From Pseudomonadota bacterium (GTDB lineage: Bacteria; Pseudomonadota; Gammaproteobacteria; Burkholderiales; Burkholderiaceae_D), in the NCBI GenBank assembly GCA_023416415.1, contig JAEZHR010000369.1, positions 1-6,105 on the forward strand: 6,105 nucleotides of DNA. Direction: 5' to 3'. The notes under the pieces are model-generated. The model saw nothing but the letters and a program-made list of their open reading frames with translations. It was not told where the DNA came from and made no database searches. The position numbers were made by a program, and so were the translations under genes. Positions 1-4,707 of this stretch are shown here, in pieces (the first letter of the stretch is position 1; the number at the start of each line of letters is the position of its first letter).

Positions 1-25
1 GGATGACGCAGCAAGCAATCAATCT

Positions 26-42
26 GGCGCCGCAGCGGCGCC
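26..42. other. Short GC-rich hairpin upstream of rlmL
   Basis: A perfect 7-bp inverted repeat (GGCGCCG, loop CAG, CGGCGCC) ends 22 bases before the rlmL start codon. No T-tract follows on the plus strand, so it is not a classical intrinsic terminator. It could belong to the 3' end of an upstream transcript or be a chance GC-rich palindrome. Bases 1-25 hold nothing I can name. Confidence 0.3.
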
Positions 43-64
43 GTCAACGGATCAAGGGTTCCCC

Positions 65-1267
65 ATGTCATATTCCTATTTCTGCCCCTGCCCGCGCGGC
101 CTGGAGGCGGCACTGGCCGAAGAACTCGGCGAAATCGCAGCACGCAGCACGACGCTGAAGGTGCACAACCAAGTGCCGGGCGGCGTGCACTGTTCCGGCA
201 TGCTCAGCGACAGCTACCGCATCAACCTGCATTCGCGCATCGCCTCACGCGTGCTGTTGCGCATCGCCAGCGGCAGTTACACCAACGAGAATGACATCTA
301 CGATCTGACTCTGGCGCAGCGCTGGGAGCAGTGGTTCACGGTCGATCAGACGATCCGGATCGACATCACGGCGATCAAGTCGCCGCTGAAGAGCCTGGAG
401 TTCACGACGCTGAAGGTCAAGGATGCAGTGTGCGACCGCTTCCGCGACCTGTGCGGCAAGCGCCCTTCGGTGAACACGCGCATGCCCGACATGCGCATCG
501 TCGGCTTTCTCGATGCGCGCAACTACACGGTCTATCTCGACACGTCGGGCGAAGCCCTGTTCAAGCGCGGCTGGCGCCAGGAGACGGGCGACGCGCCGTT
601 GCGCGAAAACCTCGCAGCCGGTCTTCTGCGTGCCGCCGGCTGGAAGCCCGGCGTGGTGCTGTTCGACCCGATGTGCGGCTCCGGCACCATCCTGATCGAA
701 GCGGCCCAGATGCTCGCCGGGATTCCGCCCGGTGCGCGCCGCCGCTTTGCATTCGAGAACTTCCGCAACTTCGATGCCGACATCTGGCACGCCATCAAGG
801 GCGACTTCAAGCCGGCACCTCTGCCGACGACACCAACGCTGTTCGGCAGCGACATTTCCGGCGACATGATCACGATGACGCGCAACAACCTGCGCAATGC
901 CGGCATCCTGTTCGATGTTCCGCTCAAGCAGATCGAAGCACAGGAAGTGCGCCCGCCAAGCGGCATCCCCGGCATCCTCCTGACCAACCCGCCCTATGGC
1001 GAGCGGATCGGTGTGCGCGGCGATCGCAGCCAGGCACCGGACGAACTCGCGACAGCCTTCTACAGCGCCTTTTCCACCACGCTCAAGCAGCGATTTGCCG
1101 GCTGGCAGGTCTATCTGTTCACCGCCGACCTCGCGCTGCCCAAGATGCTGCGTCTGAAGGAATCGCGCAAGACGCCGTTCTTCAATGGCGCATTGGAATG
1201 CAGGCTGTTCCGATTCGACATGGTGGCCGGATTCAACCGGCGCGAAGAAGCAAAGCCGAAGGCATAG
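65..1267 (+). CDS. rlmL: RlmL-type 23S rRNA guanine-N2-methyltransferase (THUMP + class I SAM-MTase), stand-alone form
   Basis: The 400-residue protein is predicted to transfer a methyl group from SAM to a guanine N2 in 23S rRNA (m2G2445 in E. coli numbering, by family analogy), in the cytoplasm on ribosome precursors. Residues 1 to about 155 form the N-terminal and THUMP RNA-binding region, followed by the family's FKRGWR segment at 166-171. The Rossmann methyltransferase has SAM motif I DPMCGSG at 201-207 and the catalytic NPPYG motif at 308-312, the N/DPPY type used by amino-group methyltransferases. In enterobacteria this half is fused to RlmK in a protein of about 700 residues; here it ends after the RlmL half. 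The ATG at 65 is preceded by AAGGG at 54-58 with 6-nt spacing. The frame is open to the window edge, but no alternative start codon occurs between 2 and 64. A related THUMP methyltransferase with another target guanine cannot be fully excluded. Confidence 0.9.
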   Translation: MSYSYFCPCPRGLEAALAEELGEIAARSTTLKVHNQVPGGVHCSGMLSDSYRINLHSRIASRVLLRIASGSYTNENDIYDLTLAQRWEQWFTVDQTIRIDITAIKSPLKSLEFTTLKVKDAVCDRFRDLCGKRPSVNTRMPDMRIVGFLDARNYTVYLDTSGEALFKRGWRQETGDAPLRENLAAGLLRAAGWKPGVVLFDPMCGSGTILIEAAQMLAGIPPGARRRFAFENFRNFDADIWHAIKGDFKPAPLPTTPTLFGSDISGDMITMTRNNLRNAGILFDVPLKQIEAQEVRPPSGIPGILLTNPPYGERIGVRGDRSQAPDELATAFYSAFSTTLKQRFAGWQVYLFTADLALPKMLRLKESRKTPFFNGALECRLFRFDMVAGFNRREEAKPKA

Positions 1268-1359
1268 CGCCGCGCGCAATCAATGCGCCGGCCAGCAATG
1301 TGAAAGCGCTTGCGCTAAGCTTGCTGCCCCGTTTTACACAGAGCATGGAGAACACAAAC
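1268..1359. other. rlmL-gabD intergenic spacer
   Basis: This 92-bp gap contains a palindromic stretch (AAGCGCTT, 1304-1311) and a poor sigma70-like pair (TTGCGC at 1310-1315 and TTTACA at 1333-1338, 17-nt spacing). There is no hairpin followed by a T-run. Whether gabD is read from rlmL or has its own promoter cannot be settled from this sequence. Confidence 0.3.
1347..1350 (+). promoter_or_regulatory. Shine-Dalgarno site that decides the gabD start
   Basis: GGAG lies 9 nt before the ATG at 1360. The in-frame ATG at 1345 overlaps this site and has no good ribosome-binding sequence of its own, so 1360 is the better start. Confidence 0.6.
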
Positions 1360-2832
1360 ATGGCGCATCATCCTCTTCCCCAGCTGCAGGATCGCACACT
1401 GCTGCGTGAACAGGCCTACATCAACGGTGAATGGACGGGCGCTCCCAATTCCTTTCCCGTAACAAACCCGGCCGATGGTGCCACACTCGCCCAGGTTCCG
1501 AACCTCGGCGCCGATGATGCGCAGCGTGCCATCGATGCGGCCAGCAAGGCCTTCCCGATCTGGTCGTCCAGGACCGCGAAGGAACGCGCATCGATCATGC
1601 GCAAGTGGTACGACCTGATGATGCAGCACGCTGGCGACCTTGCCGCGCTGATGACCGCTGAACAGGGGAAGCCGCTGGCCGAGGCGAAAGGCGAGGTCAT
1701 CTACGGCGCCAGCTTCATCGAGTGGTTTGCCGAAGAGTCCAAGCGCGTGTGCGGCGATGTGATGGCTTCCACCTGGACCGACAAGCGCATGGTCGTGCTC
1801 AAACAGCCAATCGGCGTCTGCGCAGCCATCACACCCTGGAATTTTCCGCTGGCGATGATTACCCGCAAGGTGGCCCCCGCGATCGCGGCCGGCTGCACCA
1901 TCGTCATCAAGCCGGCCGAACAGACGCCGCTGTCGGCACTGGCGCTGGCCGAACTGGCGCAGCGCGCCGGTTTTCCGCCAGGCGTGATCAACATCGTGAC
2001 CGCCGACTCCGAGCGCTCGATCGAAGTCGGCAAGGCGCTTTGTGACAGCCCCCTCGTGCGCCATCTGTCCTTCACCGGCTCCACGCCTGTGGGCCGCATC
2101 CTGATGCAGCAGAGCGCGCCGACGATCAAGAAGCTTGCGCTCGAGCTCGGCGGGCACGCGCCTTTCATCGTGTTCGAAGATGCGGACATCGATGCCGCGG
2201 TCGAGGGCGCGCTGGCGTCCAAGTACCGCAACGCCGGCCAGACCTGCGTGTGCACCAATCGTTTCTACGTGCAGGAGTCGGTGTACGACGCCTTCATCGA
2301 AAAGCTTGCTGTCGGCGCCGCGAAAATCAAGGTCGGCAACGGCTTCGAGCAAGGAGTGGCGCAGGGTCCTCTGATCGACGCTCAGGCAGTCGAGAAGGTG
2401 GAAGATCATGTGGCCGACGCCGTGGCCAAGGGCGCGAAGGTGCTGGCCGGCGGCAAGCTGCATGCGCTGGGCGGCACCTTCTATGAACCGACCGTGCTGG
2501 GTAACGTGAACGCCGACATGAAGGTGATGCGCGAGGAAACCTTCGGCCCGGTGGCTGCCGTCATGAAGTTCAGCAGCGAAGAGGAAGTGCTCGCTGCCGC
2601 CAACGACACGGATTTCGGCCTTGCGAGCTACTTCTACTCGCGCGACATCGGACGCGTATGGCGCGTGGCCGAAAAGCTCGAATACGGGATGGTGGGCATC
2701 AATACCGGCCTGATCTCGAATGAGGTAGCCCCCTTCGGCGGGGTCAAGCAATCCGGGCTGGGACGCGAAGGTTCGAAGTACGGGATCGATGAATACCTCG
2801 AACTGAAATACCTCTGCATGGGCGGAATCTGA
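1360..2832 (+). CDS. gabD: Succinate-semialdehyde dehydrogenase, NAD(P)-dependent (GabD)
   Basis: The 490-residue cytoplasmic enzyme oxidises succinate semialdehyde to succinate with NAD(P)+, the last step of GABA degradation feeding the TCA cycle. All aldehyde dehydrogenase landmarks are present: catalytic-site Asn161 in TPWNFP, cofactor Lys184 in IKPAEQTP, the coenzyme-fold FTGST near 238-242, general base Glu262 in LELGGH, nucleophile Cys296 in GQTCVC, and the EETFGP cofactor motif at 392-397. The C-terminal FGGVKQSGLGREGSKYG segment followed by the YLCMGG ending is typical of GabD rather than other ALDH families. Length matches E. coli GabD (about 480). The frame is open far upstream into rlmL, but that part has no ALDH similarity. 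No gabT, transporter or regulator is adjacent in this window. Glutarate-semialdehyde dehydrogenase activity is a known alternative for close relatives. Cofactor preference cannot be read with certainty. Confidence 0.93.
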   Translation: MAHHPLPQLQDRTLLREQAYINGEWTGAPNSFPVTNPADGATLAQVPNLGADDAQRAIDAASKAFPIWSSRTAKERASIMRKWYDLMMQHAGDLAALMTAEQGKPLAEAKGEVIYGASFIEWFAEESKRVCGDVMASTWTDKRMVVLKQPIGVCAAITPWNFPLAMITRKVAPAIAAGCTIVIKPAEQTPLSALALAELAQRAGFPPGVINIVTADSERSIEVGKALCDSPLVRHLSFTGSTPVGRILMQQSAPTIKKLALELGGHAPFIVFEDADIDAAVEGALASKYRNAGQTCVCTNRFYVQESVYDAFIEKLAVGAAKIKVGNGFEQGVAQGPLIDAQAVEKVEDHVADAVAKGAKVLAGGKLHALGGTFYEPTVLGNVNADMKVMREETFGPVAAVMKFSSEEEVLAAANDTDFGLASYFYSRDIGRVWRVAEKLEYGMVGINTGLISNEVAPFGGVKQSGLGREGSKYGIDEYLELKYLCMGGI

Positions 2833-2897
2833 ACGCAGCCTGATCCGCCGCACGAACGCCTGGCATCACGATCTTCCCTCGCCACTGCCGACGATTC

Positions 2898-2928
2898 CTG
2901 CCTGCTCCTGCCATCACGGAGCAGGCGG
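2898..2928 (+). terminator. Possible gabD transcript-end hairpin (weak)
   Basis: An 11-bp stem with one G-T pair (core GCCTGCTCC / GGAGCAGGC) and a 9-nt loop lies 65 bases after the gabD stop codon. It is not followed by a proper T-tract; only a distant TTCTTT at 2945-2950 is present. The position favours a role in ending or protecting the gabD mRNA, but intrinsic termination is not demonstrated by the sequence. Confidence 0.35.
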
Positions 2929-2979
2929 ACGCCGGCGCAGCACGTTCTTTCGACTAAAGTGCCTTGCCGTTCCTGCGCG

Positions 2980-3002
2980 GATGGGAGTTCGAACCTCCCA
3001 TC
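2980..3002 (+). other. tRNA T-arm-like hairpin (orphan tRNA fragment or mimic)
   Basis: GATGGGAG, the seven-base loop TTCGAAC, then CTCCCATC form a perfect 8-bp hairpin. Read as a tRNA T-arm, the inner five pairs and the TTCGAAC loop fit the consensus exactly, with a G-C pair closing the loop. The following bases (ATCGCCG then CCCC) could be a 3' acceptor strand, but there is no CCA, no matching 5' acceptor strand at the right distance and no recognisable anticodon arm. It is therefore not an intact tRNA gene. A tRNA 3'-end remnant such as an old att site is one reading; a plain hairpin is another. Confidence 0.4.
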
Positions 3003-3193
3003 GCCGCCCCTGAGGCATCAGCGCGGCCGCACCGCGACAGGGACTGGCGAACCTTACACCTCCTCGATGACCGCCCTGCTCGCCGATTCGTCGGTGACGG
3101 AAGGTGCGCCGCCGCAACTCGTTGTGGCACCAGCGCTCGCCGTTCGTCAGATGCTGGACGTGGAAATTGCCTCGTGAAATGCTCTCTAAGTCC

Positions 3194-3214
3194 CGGCCTT
3201 CCCTGCCAAGGCCG
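3194..3214. other. Hairpin in the gene-free region
   Basis: CGGCCTT and AAGGCCG form a perfect 7-bp stem around a 7-nt loop. No T-tract follows on either strand, and I see no further signal attached to it. Confidence 0.3.
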
Positions 3215-3521
3215 ACAGATTGTCAGTGGCGGAGCTGATTTCGCATGCGATGTTGCCATCGATGTAGTCGAGCGCGTCGAATGCCGGCCAATAGACCTGG
3301 CGCACAGCGCAAGGAATACATATCCTGGATGCGTGACGTATAGGGAAGGACGGTGCGGCAACGGCGACATCAGTCAGGACCTGCCGGGAACGAGGACGGC
3401 GGATGACGCCGACCTCGCAGCGCGTGCTGCTGCACTCTCTGTGCCGCTGCCAGCAGGTCTCAGCCAGGCCCGCTTGATGGATCGCCGTCGCGACGGATTC
3501 TGCCGGCGGAAAGATCGGATG

Positions 3522-3552
3522 AAAAAAAACCTTGCGCCGCAGCGCAAGGTTT
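3522..3552 (-). terminator. Strong intrinsic terminator of the WCG-repeat gene
   Basis: On the minus strand an 11-bp perfect stem (AAACCTTGCGC / GCGCAAGGTTT, loop TGCG) runs straight into eight consecutive Ts, three of which are in the stem. It begins 35 bases after the stop codon of the minus-strand gene. This is a textbook rho-independent terminator and independently supports that gene as a real, minus-strand transcription unit. Confidence 0.88.
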
Positions 3553-3563
3553 CAGGTGCTCCA

Positions 3564-3578
3564 CCGCGAGGGTCGCGG
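3564..3578. other. Small hairpin between stop codon and terminator
   Basis: CCGCGA, GGG, TCGCGG make a 6-bp perfect stem with a 3-nt loop, sited in the short 3' UTR of the minus-strand gene just before its terminator. It may stabilise the transcript end or be incidental. Confidence 0.25.
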
Positions 3579-3587
3579 CAACTGCGA

Positions 3588-4370
3588 TCAGGCTGCGACC
3601 GGCATTTTCGCGCACACTTCGATCGCACCGGCCCCGGAGGCGGCATCCGCCGCAATTCCACACCAAGCCGCCTTCCCTTCGGCCTGCTCAGACGCGCGAC
3701 CGCACCAAGCCGCCTTTCCTTCGGCCTGCTCGGCCGCGCGACCGCACCAAGCCGCCTTCCCTTCAGCCTTCTCGGAGGCGCGACCACACCAAGCCGCCTT
3801 CCCTTCAGCCTTCCCGGAGGCGCGACCACACCAGGCAGCCTTCGCATCGGCCTTACCGGAGGCGAGACCGCACCAGGCAGCCTTCCCCTCGGCCTTCTCG
3901 GAGGCGAGACCGCACCAAGCAGCCTTCCCCTCGGCCTTCTCGGACGCGAGACCGCACCAAGCGGTCTGCCCCTCCGCACTCACGCCGAACAGTTCTTCGT
4001 ACAGTGCGCGCGACTGCGCGAACGTGGCCTCCTGGCGGGCGACATCTTCGGCCTCACGGGGACCGGTGTCAGGTGCATGGTGCAGGAAGAACCCCAAGAC
4101 CTGTTCACAATCGGCTGCGTATTTCCGGGTGTCCAGAATGTGAGCATGCCAGAATTGATCCACCTCCACACTCGGTACCAGGTCAACATCCGGGTAGGTG
4201 ACGGCCATGGCCAGGAAGCGCTTGTACTCGATTTCGGATTGGTCGGCCCGCTCTTGCGACCAGCCCAAGCCGTCCTCGAAGTTCATCAGTTTGCGCTTGA
4301 TGCTTTCCAAATCGAGCGCAAGAATGGCCCGGATCTTTTCCGAATCGGCAATCGTCTCGTTGTTTTTCAT
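3588..4370 (-). CDS. GRDP-like domain protein with eight tandem AWCG repeats
   Basis: This 260-residue soluble protein has no signal peptide or membrane segment. Residues 1-131 resemble the bacterial GRDP-like (DUF1399-type) domain, judged from the remembered signature: WHAH at 74-77, then Leu79-Asp80, Tyr84, Asp87-Cys88 and FFLHHAP at 94-100. The biochemical role of bacterial members is not known to me. Residues 132-243 are eight gapless 14-residue repeats of the form AEGKAAWCG(L/R)ASEK, with Trp at 138, 152, 166, 180, 194, 208, 222 and 236, each followed by Cys-Gly. A short tail with Cys253 follows. The ATG at 4370 was chosen because AGAGGTG precedes it with 5-nt spacing; the frame is open to 4568, but that extension has no ribosome-binding site and lies in AT-rich regulatory DNA. 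The gene is monocistronic, closed by a strong terminator, and divergent from the CHASE sensor. The Cys repeats could be modified peptide cores or a thiol/metal-binding tail; this is inference. Confidence 0.85.
   Translation of the reverse strand: MKNNETIADSEKIRAILALDLESIKRKLMNFEDGLGWSQERADQSEIEYKRFLAMAVTYPDVDLVPSVEVDQFWHAHILDTRKYAADCEQVLGFFLHHAPDTGPREAEDVARQEATFAQSRALYEELFGVSAEGQTAWCGLASEKAEGKAAWCGLASEKAEGKAAWCGLASGKADAKAAWCGRASGKAEGKAAWCGRASEKAEGKAAWCGRAAEQAEGKAAWCGRASEQAEGKAAWCGIAADAASGAGAIEVCAKMPVAA
3642..3977 (-). repeat. Eight tandem 42-bp coding repeats (14 aa each)
   Basis: Trp codons fall exactly 42 bases apart (plus-strand CCA at 3663, 3705, 3747, 3789, 3831, 3873, 3915 and 3957), so the array is 8 x 42 = 336 bases with no insertion or deletion. 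Ala1, Ala6, Trp7, Cys8, Gly9 and Ala11 of the unit are the same in all eight copies. Position 10 is Leu in copies 1-3, Arg in 4-7 and Ile in 8. The first and last copies are the most diverged. There are no unique spacers, so this is a tandem coding repeat and not a CRISPR array. Confidence 0.95.
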
Positions 4371-4374
4371 GTTT

Positions 4375-4382
4375 TCACCTCT
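4375..4382 (-). promoter_or_regulatory. Shine-Dalgarno site of the WCG-repeat gene
   Basis: On the minus strand AGAGGTGA precedes the ATG at 4370, leaving 5 nt between AGGTG and the start codon. This decides the start in favour of MKNNET and against the longer open frame beginning at 4568. Confidence 0.75.
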
Positions 4383-4485
4383 AGCAATGATGTGGATGGA
4401 GGTCATGCACTTTGCCGCGAATCGCCCTATGGCAACAATCGCGTGCCAAATCACTCTAGCACCGGGAATCCATTGCAACTTTTTA

Positions 4486-4512
4486 ACTAATTTGATCAAT
4501 GTCAAAATTAGT
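4486..4512. promoter_or_regulatory. FNR/CRP-family-like operator inside a longer inverted repeat
   Basis: TTGATCAATGTCAA at 4492-4505 matches the FNR/Anr consensus TTGAT-N4-ATCAA at nine of ten defined bases. It sits inside a larger inverted repeat: left arm ACTAATTTGA (4486-4495) and right arm TCAAAATTAGT (4502-4512), which differ by one inserted base. Its centre is 30 bp from the centre of a TATCCT -10-like hexamer at 4526-4531 on the plus strand. That is the geometry of a class II activator site for the CHASE sensor gene. In the other direction no good -10 is found at the matching distance. A different regulator using the same palindrome is possible. Confidence 0.5.
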
Positions 4513-4577
4513 GCCAAGAGACACATATCCTGACTAGTTCGTCCAGAAATGCCATATTCTTGACTCAACTACAAGTG

Positions 4578-4607
4578 TTGTCCGGCATGTCCATGAAACC
4601 GTATACA
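4578..4607 (+). promoter_or_regulatory. Possible sigma70 promoter for the CHASE sensor
   Basis: TTGTCC at 4578-4583 and TATACA at 4602-4607 each match four of six consensus bases with an 18-nt spacer, about 100 bases before the sensor start codon. It competes with the FNR-linked -10 candidate at 4526-4531; sequence alone does not choose between them. Confidence 0.3.
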
Positions 4608-4707
4608 CTCCGGTTGCGGGACCGTCGCCGATTGGCCCCGGCAGCTGCCATCAACCGGCACTTCGATCTCACGCCCTCCGAAAGGAAGAACCATCCATTT
4701 CGTAACA

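Larger units (their letters stand above)
2833..3521. other. Long region without a supported gene
   Basis: About 690 bases lie between the gabD stop and the terminator of the minus-strand gene. All six frames contain stretches that are open only because of GC richness; none has a good start plus ribosome-binding site, and none gives a protein I recognise. The region holds several hairpins (2898-2928, 2939-2962, 2980-3002, 3194-3214) and a 12-bp perfect palindrome, CCGTCGCGACGG, at 3485-3496. It may be a decayed gene or a former integration site, or may encode small RNA. Confidence 0.5.
4371..4707. promoter_or_regulatory. Divergent control region between the WCG-repeat gene and the CHASE sensor
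   Basis: This 337-bp region is clearly more AT-rich than its surroundings, most strongly from about 4470 to 4570. It contains an FNR/CRP-type palindrome at 4492-4505 within a longer inverted repeat, candidate sigma70 elements for the sensor, and the ribosome-binding site of the minus-strand gene at 4375-4382. I see no RNA gene in it. Confidence 0.6.

Noticed and set aside
245..1279. Long minus-strand open frame opposite rlmL
   Set aside because: The plus-strand protein has all methyltransferase motifs. The antisense frame gives an Arg/Ala/His-rich sequence with no recognisable domain, as expected for the shadow of a GC-rich gene.
331..1359. Upstream in-frame extension of gabD giving an 833-residue protein
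   Set aside because: The extension runs through rlmL in another frame and has no ALDH similarity. The ATG at 1360 has a proper ribosome-binding site and gives the family length.
1315..2853. 512-residue minus-strand open frame opposite gabD
   Set aside because: It lies fully antisense to a complete aldehyde dehydrogenase gene, has no recognisable motifs and has shadow-like composition.
2880..3010. Complete tRNA gene
   Set aside because: Only the T-arm fits. There is no matching acceptor stem at tRNA distance, no anticodon arm with a seven-base loop and no CCA end.
3067..3177. Small plus-strand open frame (36 residues, MTALLADSS...)
   Set aside because: The bases before its ATG are CCTCCT-like, the complement of a ribosome-binding site, and the peptide matches nothing I recognise.
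3642..3977. CRISPR array
   Set aside because: The 42-bp units are contiguous with no unique spacers, keep one reading frame and sit inside a coding gene.
4431..4449. Sigma54-like promoter (TTGGCACG ... TTGCC on the minus strand) for the WCG-repeat gene
   Set aside because: The -24 GG and -12 GC elements are 12 nt apart instead of the strictly required 10.
2964..4490. 508-residue plus-strand open frame with its own repeats (SRLPFSLLGG-like)
   Set aside because: The repeats are the antisense image of the WCG array. The minus-strand gene has a good start site, a recognisable domain and a strong terminator; this frame has none of these.
3318..4532. Repeated ACATATCCTG at 3318-3327 and 4523-4532
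   Set aside because: A 10-base match is expected several times by chance in a window of this length, and the two contexts share nothing else.
4371..4568. 66-residue N-terminal extension of the WCG-repeat protein
   Set aside because: It is translated from AT-rich regulatory DNA containing the palindrome, has no ribosome-binding site at 4568, and the domain starts naturally at the ATG at 4370.
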